Assembly (NCBI GenBank): GCA_965601475.1
Contig: OZ271832.1
Coordinates: forward strand, 2,666,001 to 2,730,000
Direction: 5' to 3'
Source: JAWPMT01 sp965601475
Lineage (GTDB): Bacteria > Bacteroidota > Bacteroidia > Cytophagales > Cyclobacteriaceae
Length of the DNA stretch: 64,000 nucleotides
The translations under genes and the position numbers were made by a program. The notes beneath the pieces were generated by a model. It saw only the letters and a program-made list of their open reading frames with translations. It made no database searches and was not told the origin of the DNA. This document shows positions 1 to 9,419 of this stretch, one piece after another. Position 1 is the stretch's first letter. The number at the start of each line of letters is the position of its first letter.

Positions 1-200
1 AGCCCGGTGATCCGGGATACGAGACCTCGCTAGGCTTGCGAGAGGTATTTGTCGATCAGTTCGAAAGTCTCAACATTCCGGTGATGGCAGGGTTTCCCTT
101 TGGTCATGAAGCACACAACATCACATTACCCATAGGATGTATGGCCACTATGGACACCCAGAAAGGAAAACTTCAACTCACAGAATCTGCCGTCTCCTGA
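1..200 (+). CDS. LD-carboxypeptidase (peptidase S66), C-terminal part only
   Basis: The window opens inside this gene; frame 3 is open from base 3 to a TGA at 198-200, giving the last 65 residues. The segment contains the S66 C-terminal signature: a Gly-Phe-Pro-Phe-Gly-His stretch followed by Asn-Ile-Thr-Leu-Pro-Ile-Gly, where the His belongs to the Ser-Glu-His triad of the family. These enzymes cleave the L,D bond releasing the terminal D-Ala of muropeptide tetrapeptides during cell-wall recycling. The nucleophile Ser and the Glu lie upstream of the window, so activity cannot be judged. It ends 17 bases before the next gene on the same strand, so the two may be co-transcribed. Confidence 0.75.
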   Translation, partial: PGDPGYETSLGLREVFVDQFESLNIPVMAGFPFGHEAHNITLPIGCMATMDTQKGKLQLTESAVS

Positions 201-217
201 TTTTATCAATATTTGTT

Positions 218-1582
218 ATGAAAACATACTTCACCACACTCCTTCTTTTCAGCAGCTCACTGCTCTTCGCGCAACATGAAGAAACCATCAGGAAGATTTA
301 CGACGAGCAACTCAACAATAGTCCTGCTTACGAAAACCTTAGATATCTCACCAAGGAAATCGGCAATCGCCTGAGCGGGTCTCCTCGTGCAGGAGCAGCT
401 GTGGAATACACCCGTCAGTTGATGATGGAGTATGATTTTGACACGGTGTTCTTGCAGCCAGTCATGGTGCCTCACTGGGTGCGTGGGGAAAAAGAGGTTG
501 CCCGACTCCTCAATTCCAACAAACTCGGTACTTATGCGCTCAATCCCATTGCCCTTGGCAACTCGGTCGGCACAGGACCCGATGGCATCGTCGCAGATCT
601 GGTTGAAGTCACCAGTATGGATGAGGTTGAATCCATGGGTAAAGCCCTCGAGGGGAAGATTGTCTTCTACAATATCAAAGCCAACAATTCCCTGATCAAC
701 AGCTTTCAGGCCTATGGAGGGTCCGTCATTCAACGGGTTTATGGCGCCTCGGAGGCTGCCAAGTATGGCGCCAAAGCAGTAGTGGTACGTTCCGCTACCA
801 ACGCCCTGGATGATGTGCCTCATACGGGTACGCTACGCTACAAACCGAATATCGCGCAAATCCCGGCAGTAGCTATCAGTACCAAGGAAGCCGAGATGTT
901 GAGCGGCTTGCTTAAAGGACAGGATGACCTGCGCATCTACCTGAGAACTACCTGCGAAATGAAGGGGGAAAAATTGTCTTACAATGTCGTCGGGCAATTG
1001 GATGGTAGTGAATTTCCCGACGAGTATATCGCTGTGGGAGGGCACCTCGACTCCTGGGATGTAGGTGAAGGCGCTCATGACGACGGTGCCGGTTGTATCC
1101 AGGGCATTGAGGTGTTGCGAACCTACAAGGCATTGGGCATCCGACCCAAACGCACACTACGCGCAGTCATGTGGATGAATGAAGAAAATGGAGGTGCAGG
1201 CGGTCGAGGTTATGCCGATTACGCAGAGGCCAATAACGAAAAACACATCGCAGCATTGGAATCGGACCGAGGCGGTTTCGTGCCCAGGGGTTTTAGCTCC
1301 ACGGGTACCGACGAACAAAAAGCCCAGCTGCTGACATGGGGAGAAAAGTACTTTAAACCCTATGAGCTCCACAGCTTCGAAGCGCAAGGGGGTGGTGCCG
1401 ATATAGGACCACTGGCCAGTCAGGGCACATTCCTCATTGGTCTCCTGCCTGATTCTCAGCGCTACTTCGACTACCATCATACTGCCAATGATGTCTTTGA
1501 AAATGTCAGCAGAAGGGAACTGGAATTGGGTGCCGCAGCGATGACTTCAATCGTGTACTTGCTCGACCAGGAGGGCATCTAA
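218..1582 (+). CDS. Secreted M28-family zinc metallopeptidase (PGCP-like)
   Basis: A 454-residue protein. I chose the ATG at 218 over an in-frame ATG at 137 because it starts a clean signal peptide (MKTYFTTLLLFSSSLLFAQ) and no longer overlaps the upstream gene. The C-terminal half carries the co-catalytic zinc site of M28 aminopeptidases and carboxypeptidases: H276 in Gly-Gly-His-Leu-Asp-Ser-Trp-Asp, D288 in Ala-His-Asp-Asp-Gly-Ala-Gly, the Glu pair 322/323, D350 in Glu-Ser-Asp-Arg-Gly-Gly, and H420/421 in Tyr-His-His-Thr. Residues about 120-250 form the PA-like insert typical of plasma glutamate carboxypeptidase relatives. It probably acts in the periplasm or outside the cell on peptides, perhaps together with the LD-carboxypeptidase gene before it. 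There is no T9SS tail. Confidence 0.9.
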   Translation: MKTYFTTLLLFSSSLLFAQHEETIRKIYDEQLNNSPAYENLRYLTKEIGNRLSGSPRAGAAVEYTRQLMMEYDFDTVFLQPVMVPHWVRGEKEVARLLNSNKLGTYALNPIALGNSVGTGPDGIVADLVEVTSMDEVESMGKALEGKIVFYNIKANNSLINSFQAYGGSVIQRVYGASEAAKYGAKAVVVRSATNALDDVPHTGTLRYKPNIAQIPAVAISTKEAEMLSGLLKGQDDLRIYLRTTCEMKGEKLSYNVVGQLDGSEFPDEYIAVGGHLDSWDVGEGAHDDGAGCIQGIEVLRTYKALGIRPKRTLRAVMWMNEENGGAGGRGYADYAEANNEKHIAALESDRGGFVPRGFSSTGTDEQKAQLLTWGEKYFKPYELHSFEAQGGGADIGPLASQGTFLIGLLPDSQRYFDYHHTANDVFENVSRRELELGAAAMTSIVYLLDQEGI

Positions 1583-2148
1583 GCGGGATCTAGTGGCCCA
1601 AACTAAAAACTCCCAACCCTTACAGCAAAACCGCTCAGGTCGGGAGTCGTAGACAAAATATAAACACCGCTCACAGGTCCTTACAAATTGTGCCCCCTAA
1701 AGGTTGGCTGATCACAAAAAGTTTTTTCTCCAACACCCGGGCCCACATTGAAAAGAGGTATACTCCTGTGACCATCTCCACTGACCTACCCAAAGCTGAA
1801 GGCTTGCATTTGGACCCGCAACACAAGGTAGTGTGTGCAAGCATTTCAATCTTCCTGACCGCCGTCAGACCCCTTCTATCATGAAGGTCTTAGTGAGGTT
1901 GTTCTGACCAGCAAACTAGCCCGCATCCTATCTCCCAATGCTGGAATTGACATGGTGAATTGCGGCCAAGGAAACCCAGATAATTCGACGATGGGCTGGA
2001 AGTGATGCATATCAAATGATATACTGAATCCTACACCTCTTTGACGAATTCGTCCCCCTGCCCGACCTGCTGGGCTTCATACTTTTCCCCCTATTGCTGA
2101 CCTCAAGATCAGCAATGCCCAAGTGTTAACCATTAAACCAATAATGCA
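1583..2148. other. Intergenic stretch, no convincing gene
   Basis: This 566-bp gap holds a 64-codon open frame (1690-1884) with no recognisable motif, no signal peptide and no obvious start context, which I do not call a gene. A weak inverted repeat (actccc at about 1608 with gggagt at about 1641) could act as a poor terminator for the peptidase. The only clear structure is the 8-bp dyad at 2093-2116 listed separately. Confidence 0.5.
2093..2116. promoter_or_regulatory. 8-bp inverted repeat in the leader of the T9SS protein gene
   Basis: Perfect arms attgctga (2093-2100) and tcagcaat (2109-2116) with an 8-nt loop, ending 32 bases before the ATG at 2149. No T-run follows, so it is more likely an operator or an mRNA leader hairpin than a terminator. 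The role is inferred from position only. Confidence 0.35.
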
Positions 2149-5100
2149 ATGTTGTTGAAGAACGTAAGTATTAGCTTATTCCTTTTTTGGAGTATGACGG
2201 CCTTCTGCCAGGTGGCAGGGGACACCCCTCCGCCAGGAACAGAAAATGAAGTCACCGGTCCGGATTTCTATCGGGAAAAAATCACCCTGACACGGACCAT
2301 GAAAATGGAAAACGTCATCGGTTTACCGAAAGCCTACGGGATCAAAGCCAACACCCTGAACGGCAGGGTAGACGTACTTGTCTACACCAAAACCATGCTG
2401 GATGACAGCAGGAGTATTGTTCCATACGATGTCTTGCAGCAGCAGGGCTTTCTATCAGAGGATCGGGAAGATTTCCTGGGAGACTATAGCGACGCCCTCG
2501 GCCTTCTGGAAGCTTTTTACTCCGAAGGCCACGAGCTTGGAGATGGGTACGTGCACTTACTGGATGCGGAAGAGAAGCAGCTGTTCCCCGGGGCAATATT
2601 GAGCCTCGGATATTGGGCCATCTCGGCTTTTTTAATGCCTCCCCCCTTTCAGGTTTCAGACATAGCCAACCGGCCCCTGGTGCAAACGAATCGTCCAACG
2701 AATCCCGAAAGCGTATTCGACAACCTGCTGAACATGAGAGAGGTAGAAAACTACAAAATCAAATACCTATCGGCATTGAGTCATCGGCTTGCACAACGGC
2801 CTGAGTTGATACTACCGGGAACCGCAGCTGATCAAACCATCGACGTAACCATTGAGATTATCCGTGATCCTGAAGTCCCATTGACTGACATTGAAGAAAT
2901 CGACATCCATGGAGAGATCATCACCCAAGAGCAGTTGCTCACTGCTGAAAAGGTCTTTGTCTACGGACCTGAGCAATTGAGCCTGAGCTCTGCCAGCAAT
3001 CGTCAAGTCATCTTCGATAAAAACCCTCTGGGGTTTGGAGAAAACACGAAAGTATTGCTACCTGAAGGACTGCAGACTTCGGAAGTGAATGCCTACGACT
3101 ATGGTGTGACTGACCAGTACTTCTACCTGGCAGCAAAAAATGCCCCCTCCTTCTTTTTCGATGATGGTCGGGAATTGACACTTGGATCCTACTATTATGA
3201 TGATTTGCAGATTTCCTGCCAATACAATGGCGAAACTTTTTCCATCTACCGTATAAAGGAAGATCAATGGACAGGAGAAATCGGCGCGGAAGCAGGGCAG
3301 TTTCTGCTCGGTAACAACCTCAACCTGATCGTCAGAGAAAACAGCGACCTGGCCTTGACCGCCACTGATATCCAATACACACAGCTGGACGACGAACTTC
3401 AGGTAGAACTCCGCTTAAGAAATGATCACGAGCACAACATTGGGCTACAAGGACCCATATCCCTAACTATTTCCAATTCCCCCAATATCACGGTGACATC
3501 CGAATTCCCATTAGCGTCCCTGGCGAATAATCAAGTAGTACCGGAACCAGGCAGCGACGGAATAGTATTCAGCATCCCGTTGGAACAACTGGAGCCTGGC
3601 AGCCATCGCCTTTCACTGACCTACCAGGCCAGCACGTCACAGGATCAAACCTTTTCCGAGGTGACCATGGATCTGCCCCATTACCGCAAACATCATTCCG
3701 GGGAACTGACCACCTACGAAATCACCAAAACAAACCATCAGGGCGTACCTGTCTATCTATTGGCAGGAGGCATGAGTCAGGAATACGCCATCCAGAAATC
3801 CATCGCGGAATTGACCCACGGAGTCTCCCATACATGGGCGATAGACAAATCCAGAAACCCGGAATCACCATACTTCGATCAGCTCGATCTGGAGCAAGGG
3901 CCTCCCCTCCCGGTATGGGGTGACAAGGACTTTCTGCATCAATCCATAGAAAAAACGATTGGCTACTACGACACATACGTTCCCAACCAGACTTTTGAGA
4001 CCGTGATCATCGCGCCAGGTGTTGCCAATGTCCCCTACTTATCCCTGGCCCTGCGGGCACCAGTATTGCCACTGCATTTCCTGGTCACCACCAAACGAAT
4101 ATCTGATGTCAAGGGCATTGTGGATCAGGCTAACGAGAGTGGGTATTCCGCCTTTGCCACGGCAGGTTATGACCCATCTATGCCACAGCTGGGGGTCTCA
4201 TGGATCAAACTACTTGAATTGCCGCAGCAATATCTGGATTTCCTGTCCCGGCGGGGTGTCCAAAACGTGGTGATCGTGGGCGCTGATGACCACGGGTCCA
4301 TCGGCGAAAGAGATGCTTCGCGGGTGCTGTTTTCAGACACAGATAGAACCTTGGCTTTGAACGATTATCAAGCCGGAGACGTCTACGTCATGGCTATCGG
4401 TGGTGAGGAAGGCGAACAGAAGAAAATGGAGGGTTTTGCTGATTATGAATACCTCAGGAATCATGGATTCATCTTCGATAGAGGCCACATACTTGATTGG
4501 GAAGCAAGTGTGGCGGATAGGCAGATCGCCAATTTCTCTAACAGCCTGGAGTCCAGTGATATTAGTGTATACTCGTTGACAGGCACTGAAACGCTGCCAT
4601 TATACCAGTTGGCCACCTTTACGATGCAGGCACTTCTCGACAAAAACAGCGCAACAGATGCTGAAAGGGTCGCCACACAAATCGATCTGAATGAATACCT
4701 CATTGGATATCCCGGCTACGAATTTCACGAGGAAAGATTGCCCTATCTGTATTGGCAAACGACTCCACCCATACTCATCGGTGAGCGCCTGCTGACCTAT
4801 GTCTATGACCTATACCGAAGTCTGGGTGATCAATATGACAAGGAGTACATCCAGGAAAATATTCCGCTCCATATCAATGCCAAGCATGAGGCACGCCTCA
4901 AGATACAGAGCGAGCTGACCCGAAAGACCCAAGAGGAACTGGAAGAGGCCCTTTCCCAAGAACTGGCCTTAGAGCCGCTGCCGGAGTCGGATCCAGCCGT
5001 GGTGCAGGAGTACAGCGTACGCAGAGCTACTAACGCCAATAAATACCGGTTCGAAGCGGTGACCATCAACGACTGGCGGAAAGCGGACGTCTGGAATCCC

Positions 5101-7905
5101 GAGGACGGAATGGAGGCGCCTTGCGAGAAGGTAGTTGAAGCCATTGACGAAATAGGTTATGAAACCTACAAGAATGCGCTCGAAAGTAAACAATACCTTA
5201 CCATCGAGGACCTCATAGAAATTGCTAATCTGCAATCCACTACCAGAGATTTTTCCAGGTTGAGTGGTCACCCTCATCACAATCCAGGCAAAACGGTCAA
5301 CTATATAGATGACAATGCCCGCGGCTTGAAAATCAATGAAACGTTTTACGAGCCTTCACCTTACTGGCAGACCACCGTCCGCACATCGCAGGTGGCCTTG
5401 CGGGAATATGAAGGTGAAGTGGGCAGAAAAATCGGCGACATAGGAGTGAATCAATATGGGGAACAGCGATACCAAAGGGTAGTCATCACGGAGTTTGACC
5501 TCAACAATACTTCCGATGACCTGGATCTGGATATTGGCTATCGAATGAACATCTCCCCGGAGAATACGGATCAGCTCCTACCTGATGATGAGTACGATGA
5601 GACCCTGGGAAATCAACAAAAAATGAGCTGCTTTGAATGGGTCTTGGTGCCGAAGAACGAATGGATGGATATCCCCAGCCGGGTGATGGAACAGGAAGGG
5701 GCATTAGTCATTTGGAATGGTACTGTATACGATTTCGATTACAATGGCATGCCAGGTGTGGTCCCTTTCATCAAGATGGAAGATCCAGTGAATGAAGATG
5801 CATCCGTCGTAAAAGCCCAACCTGAAATATTATCCTATAAGAATGAAGCGTATTTTGCCTGGGACTGGACCAATGGTCGTGATGTGACCGTAGGCGCCAG
5901 GCAAAAGGAGTTTGCTACTGAAGACCTTGGTGATCTTTTTAAGGAAACTTTACAATTCCCAAATGCCATGTCAGGCATGACGCATATGTCCTGGGATCCG
6001 CATCACCCTAATGATGTATTGGACATTAAGCGGCTACAGCCCAACTGGATGGTCGACAACGCTGGAAATTACCTGCACAACTTTCCAAAATACCTCCTGG
6101 GGCCTTCAGGAACTGCAGTTAGATGCTACACCGCAGGCAGACTATTCGGCAATGCCTGTGACCCTTACATCCAGAAAAACGGCCTGGCTCCGGAATCAGA
6201 TGGTTACAACCAATGCACCTCCCTCAATGACCCTGACAAAGTGGAGCGAATCTCGGCCCTGGCCTATCGTCAGCATGAGAAGTTATTCGATGAGTTCGCC
6301 AACGCCAGGACTTATGTGGCCCTCACCGAAAATCAAGACAAGCTGCACATCGGCATTATTGATGGGGATATGGGCCAGTTCAACTTCCTCGGACCGCACA
6401 TGACAAAGACCATGGGCATGCACAATTGGGAGGTAGCCAATTTTGTTCAGCATAGGAAGTATAGTCACTTTATGCACCTGGACGGAGGCAGCTCCAGTCA
6501 AATGTGGATAGCCGGAAGAGGACCCTTGCAGGATCCCAATGGATACCAGCTGAAGAATGATAACCAGGGACCCTACAATTCACGATTGGTATCCAGTTAT
6601 CTCATGTTGAAGCCAGTATTGAAAGCAGAGAATGTTCCCCTTGAAATCACTAACAACCAGCATTTGCTGCTTCGCAATGCTCATATTTCTTTTGACTACT
6701 CAGATGGAGATGCCCGACTTCGAAGTTCCGGCGATAGGCTGAAAAAAAAGAGCTTTGTCAGCCTGAGTCCCAGTCTGGACTTGTTGCGTAGCCCCTCTGG
6801 GGACGGTAGCATCGAAATGAAGTTCAAAATAGATCCAAGCAGCTCTCCTGATGGCGCTATTTTGTTCGGTATGGGGGAAGATATGTACTATCCAGACACC
6901 GAAGGGGTGAAACTTGTGGTCCCCCAGGCGCGCAACCTCATGGTGCTGGGAGTAGGCAAAGTCCCCGCCATCATCAGGAACTTCCTGGCAAAGGCTGAAA
7001 ACTTTTCAGAAGAGCTCGATCAAGCATTGAAGAATGGATCTCAGCTTTATTTCATCACGATGAGAGATGGCAACATAGGTAATGTGGTCCTGAGCGGTTC
7101 AGATTACAACGCCCTTATGGATGGTGAATGGCATCGACTCGAGATGACTAAATATGCCGATCCCGCATTGCTCGAATTCTACCTGGATGATGAGCCATGG
7201 CAACATCCTGAAGAGCTCGAAGATTCGGAGCATAATTTGTTCCCTTTCTCAGCTCATGACGAGGTCAACTACGCGTATTTGGGCGCTGCCAATATCAACG
7301 GCCGCTTCGTAACCGGAAATGCAAATCTGTACCTCGACGATGTCTCCATAGCCATTGGTCAAGAAGCCACTGAAAATCTGGAAGCCAGAAGGTATGAGGA
7401 ACAAAACCTCTACTTCATGCAATTTGAGGAACCGGCAGAAAGCTTCCACACCTTTAGTTTGCCGGCATCGTCAAATAGCAATGAAGAGGTCATCGAGCAG
7501 TACAAGCAGAAACGTCGACTGTACGGACTGAATGTGAACGTGCAGTACATTCAAACCAATAGCGCTGCAGCACGTATGCAGGACGATTCACTCGTTGAAG
7601 AGGACGCCGCAAAGGAGGACGCAGAAGAAAGCAAGCCATCAATTCCAGCGGAATCTGTTCATGTTTATCCGAATCAAACGGATGGTAGCCTGATCATTAA
7701 CCTTGTTTCGAGTTTTCAGGAACCGCTGGACCTTGCCCTGGTAACGATGGAGGGTCGCATAGTTTGGTACCACCAACTTGTGATTGCCGACGGATTCAGT
7801 AGCATTCCGGTGGAATTGCCCGGTGGGTTGGCCAACGGAATCTATATCCTTCAGTTGAAATCCACATCGATTGACCATTCCGCCAGAATCATCCTTAACC
7901 GATAG
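2149..7905 (+). CDS. Large T9SS-exported protein with NAGPA-like and LamG-like domains
   Basis: A 1918-residue protein. Residues 1-21 are a signal peptide (MLLKNVSISLFLFWSMTAFCQ). Residues about 30-1150 match no family I recognise; about 500-850 look alpha/beta. Residues about 1180-1500 resemble the NAGPA/phosphodiester glycosidase domain: a Trp-Asn-Gly-Thr entry near 1188, an Arg-Thr-Tyr-Val-Ala strand near 1387 leading to an Ile-Ile-Asp-Gly strand, the hallmark His-Leu-Asp-Gly-Gly-Ser-Ser-Ser-Gln-Met at 1443-1452, and a closing Asn-Ser-Arg-Leu-Val-Ser-Ser strand. Residues about 1535-1732 look like a concanavalin/LamG fold ending in a Leu-Tyr-Leu-Asp-Asp-Val strand. An acidic linker precedes a type A T9SS sorting domain at about 1837-1918 (Val-Tyr-Pro-Asn opening). 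It is probably exported across the outer membrane. NAGPA domains in other proteins cut sugar-phosphodiesters, so a polysaccharide target is an inference. The gene stands alone. Confidence 0.8.
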   Translation: MLLKNVSISLFLFWSMTAFCQVAGDTPPPGTENEVTGPDFYREKITLTRTMKMENVIGLPKAYGIKANTLNGRVDVLVYTKTMLDDSRSIVPYDVLQQQGFLSEDREDFLGDYSDALGLLEAFYSEGHELGDGYVHLLDAEEKQLFPGAILSLGYWAISAFLMPPPFQVSDIANRPLVQTNRPTNPESVFDNLLNMREVENYKIKYLSALSHRLAQRPELILPGTAADQTIDVTIEIIRDPEVPLTDIEEIDIHGEIITQEQLLTAEKVFVYGPEQLSLSSASNRQVIFDKNPLGFGENTKVLLPEGLQTSEVNAYDYGVTDQYFYLAAKNAPSFFFDDGRELTLGSYYYDDLQISCQYNGETFSIYRIKEDQWTGEIGAEAGQFLLGNNLNLIVRENSDLALTATDIQYTQLDDELQVELRLRNDHEHNIGLQGPISLTISNSPNITVTSEFPLASLANNQVVPEPGSDGIVFSIPLEQLEPGSHRLSLTYQASTSQDQTFSEVTMDLPHYRKHHSGELTTYEITKTNHQGVPVYLLAGGMSQEYAIQKSIAELTHGVSHTWAIDKSRNPESPYFDQLDLEQGPPLPVWGDKDFLHQSIEKTIGYYDTYVPNQTFETVIIAPGVANVPYLSLALRAPVLPLHFLVTTKRISDVKGIVDQANESGYSAFATAGYDPSMPQLGVSWIKLLELPQQYLDFLSRRGVQNVVIVGADDHGSIGERDASRVLFSDTDRTLALNDYQAGDVYVMAIGGEEGEQKKMEGFADYEYLRNHGFIFDRGHILDWEASVADRQIANFSNSLESSDISVYSLTGTETLPLYQLATFTMQALLDKNSATDAERVATQIDLNEYLIGYPGYEFHEERLPYLYWQTTPPILIGERLLTYVYDLYRSLGDQYDKEYIQENIPLHINAKHEARLKIQSELTRKTQEELEEALSQELALEPLPESDPAVVQEYSVRRATNANKYRFEAVTINDWRKADVWNPEDGMEAPCEKVVEAIDEIGYETYKNALESKQYLTIEDLIEIANLQSTTRDFSRLSGHPHHNPGKTVNYIDDNARGLKINETFYEPSPYWQTTVRTSQVALREYEGEVGRKIGDIGVNQYGEQRYQRVVITEFDLNNTSDDLDLDIGYRMNISPENTDQLLPDDEYDETLGNQQKMSCFEWVLVPKNEWMDIPSRVMEQEGALVIWNGTVYDFDYNGMPGVVPFIKMEDPVNEDASVVKAQPEILSYKNEAYFAWDWTNGRDVTVGARQKEFATEDLGDLFKETLQFPNAMSGMTHMSWDPHHPNDVLDIKRLQPNWMVDNAGNYLHNFPKYLLGPSGTAVRCYTAGRLFGNACDPYIQKNGLAPESDGYNQCTSLNDPDKVERISALAYRQHEKLFDEFANARTYVALTENQDKLHIGIIDGDMGQFNFLGPHMTKTMGMHNWEVANFVQHRKYSHFMHLDGGSSSQMWIAGRGPLQDPNGYQLKNDNQGPYNSRLVSSYLMLKPVLKAENVPLEITNNQHLLLRNAHISFDYSDGDARLRSSGDRLKKKSFVSLSPSLDLLRSPSGDGSIEMKFKIDPSSSPDGAILFGMGEDMYYPDTEGVKLVVPQARNLMVLGVGKVPAIIRNFLAKAENFSEELDQALKNGSQLYFITMRDGNIGNVVLSGSDYNALMDGEWHRLEMTKYADPALLEFYLDDEPWQHPEELEDSEHNLFPFSAHDEVNYAYLGAANINGRFVTGNANLYLDDVSIAIGQEATENLEARRYEEQNLYFMQFEEPAESFHTFSLPASSNSNEEVIEQYKQKRRLYGLNVNVQYIQTNSAAARMQDDSLVEEDAAKEDAEESKPSIPAESVHVYPNQTDGSLIINLVSSFQEPLDLALVTMEGRIVWYHQLVIADGFSSIPVELPGGLANGIYILQLKSTSIDHSARIILNR

Positions 7906-7919
7906 ATAGGTTGAACTAA

Positions 7920-7980
7920 GAAACGCTTCTTTCAGGGATAGGCCCGATATCCGGGCTATCCCTGAAAGCGTTTCTTTATA
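7920..7980 (+). terminator. Rho-independent terminator after the T9SS protein gene
   Basis: Long hairpin starting 14 bases after the stop codon. The left arm 7920-7946 pairs with the right arm 7952-7974 through gaaacgc/gcgtttc, tttcaggga/tccctgaaa and cccg/cggg, with a 3-nt bulge, one unpaired G and a 5-nt loop; a T-rich tail follows (tttcttta). It separates this gene from the sigma factor operon. Confidence 0.85.
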
Positions 7981-8122
7981 GCAAGGCTCATTCGCAGCCG
8001 CTAAACCGGGCTCCTTTCGTGGCCCAGTCAATAGATTCTTTTCACTAAAAAATATTTCCCAGCATACCGTAACCTTATTACCCTTCCCAGGTAACTTGAC
8101 TGAATTAACCTAATGAGGGATA

Positions 8123-8671
8123 TTGAAAGCTTTCGCCGATGAGCTGCTCATGGTCAAGGTCAAGAAAGGTGAACTAAGGTACCTGGAACAACTTTTCGAT
8201 CGATACCAGCAGCGGCTCTACAACTACTTCATCAAGTGCACTTCGGACTGGACTGAGAGTCAGGATCTGACCCAGATCACTTTCATGCGGGTGATGAAGT
8301 ACCGGCACTCCTTCGATGCTCAAAAGACTTTTGAGGTATGGTTGTTCGGTATTGCCCGTAACCTGGTACGCGACCACTTCAAGAAAATGAAGGTGTACCG
8401 TGACCAGTTTGCTTTTGCAGAGCATCTGCCCGACAAAGTCGAGGATGAAGATGGTCTGAATATCGAAAACGAAGCACGACTGCATAGAGCATTGAACCAG
8501 ATGGACCCAGACAAACGGGAATTGCTGGTTATGGCCAAATTCCAGGGGATCAAATATGAGCAAATCGCCCAGATCCGGGGAAGCACCATTGCGGCCATCA
8601 AAGTCCAGGTACATCGTGCCATCGCAAAACTTCGAGAATATTATTTCGAGCTTGAACAGAACGAAGAATGA
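8123..8671 (+). CDS. ECF-type RNA polymerase sigma factor
   Basis: A 182-residue protein with sigma-70 region 2 at about 20-88 (Leu-Phe-Asp-Arg-Tyr, then Asp-Leu-Thr-Gln-Ile-Thr-Phe and a basic helix) and region 4 at about 125-172 (Lys-Arg-Glu-Leu-Leu, then a helix-turn-helix ending in Val-His-Arg-Ala-Ile). The TTG at 8123 has a GAGGGA ribosome-binding match five bases upstream and keeps the usual Glu-Leu-Leu-Met-Val lead-in; an ATG at 8150 would remove it. The stop overlaps the start of the next gene by four bases (ATGA), so the two are translationally coupled, as sigma/anti-sigma pairs usually are. It probably responds to an envelope signal through the downstream membrane protein and may control its own operon; no autoregulatory promoter motif was identified. 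Confidence 0.9.
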   Translation: MKAFADELLMVKVKKGELRYLEQLFDRYQQRLYNYFIKCTSDWTESQDLTQITFMRVMKYRHSFDAQKTFEVWLFGIARNLVRDHFKKMKVYRDQFAFAEHLPDKVEDEDGLNIENEARLHRALNQMDPDKRELLVMAKFQGIKYEQIAQIRGSTIAAIKVQVHRAIAKLREYYFELEQNEE

Positions 8672-9405
8672 TTACTGACGAACAATTGATAGCCTTTCTA
8701 GAGGGTTCCTTGTCTGACGACGAGCAAAGGGTGATTGAACAGGCATTGTCTAAGGACGAGGATCTGCGTCGACGACAGGCAGAATTCCAAACCATGCTAG
8801 CATCTATAGAGAATTCAGTTCAATTTGAGTCACCATCGGAGGTCAAAGAAGCGTTCCTTTCCGAATTACATGCGGAAATGGCCTCCTCTCAAGGCACTGC
8901 CATCAGGTGGCAGCAGCTGGCAGCAGCCGTTGTTTTGATGGCGGTAGGCTTCTTCTTGGGGCTATTCGCCCGCCCAGATGGAGATGACCAACTGGCAGCA
9001 GAGGTGAAAGTGCTCCAAGAAGCCCTACTAACCAACCAGTTGGTAGAGCATTCCGCCAGCACCAGGCTTCAGGTGGTCAATGCCATTGAACGCCTGGAGG
9101 TGCAACCCAGCTCGGAAATGTTGGAAGTGCTTGTGGGTACAGTGAATACGGACAAGAGCGCCAATGTTCGATACAAAGCAGTTCAGGCGCTGTCAAGATT
9201 CCTTCATATGGAATATGTGAGAAGTGAACTGGTTCGCTCGCTTGAAAAGCAGCAAGATGCACTCATTCAATTGGCCATCATAGAATTACTGGTTCAGGCT
9301 GAGGAGAAAGCAGCTATTGCTCCCTTGAAACGACTTCGTGATGGGGACCAGGTGGCACCGGAAGTAAAAAAACAAGCCGCCGTAGCGGTAGAAATATTGA
9401 TTTAA
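8668..9405 (+). CDS. Probable anti-sigma factor with HEAT repeats
   Basis: A 245-residue single-pass membrane protein. Residues 1-80 form a charged, helical cytoplasmic part beginning with a Glu-Gln-Leu-Ile-Ala-Phe-Leu-Glu-Gly segment typical of zinc-finger-like anti-sigma N-termini, but without the His and Cys ligands. A single membrane helix lies at 84-101. The periplasmic part, about 118-245, is helical with HEAT-like repeats (Asn-Val-Arg-Tyr-Lys-Ala-Val-Gln-Ala-Leu is a typical repeat helix). Four-base overlap with the sigma gene and only 14 bases to the next gene support a sigma regulator. The anti-sigma role is inferred from context and topology, not from a diagnostic motif. HEAT repeats suggest that protein binding in the periplasm controls release of the sigma factor. 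Confidence 0.75.
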   Translation: MITDEQLIAFLEGSLSDDEQRVIEQALSKDEDLRRRQAEFQTMLASIENSVQFESPSEVKEAFLSELHAEMASSQGTAIRWQQLAAAVVLMAVGFFLGLFARPDGDDQLAAEVKVLQEALLTNQLVEHSASTRLQVVNAIERLEVQPSSEMLEVLVGTVNTDKSANVRYKAVQALSRFLHMEYVRSELVRSLEKQQDALIQLAIIELLVQAEEKAAIAPLKRLRDGDQVAPEVKKQAAVAVEILI

Positions 9406-9419
9406 GAAAACAAACAAAA

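Noticed and set aside
137..217. N-terminal extension of the M28 peptidase from an ATG at 137
   Set aside because: It overlaps the LD-carboxypeptidase coding region and would bury the signal peptide.
1690..1884. 64-codon frame between the peptidase and the T9SS protein
   Set aside because: No signal peptide, motif or good start context; amino acid content is unremarkable.
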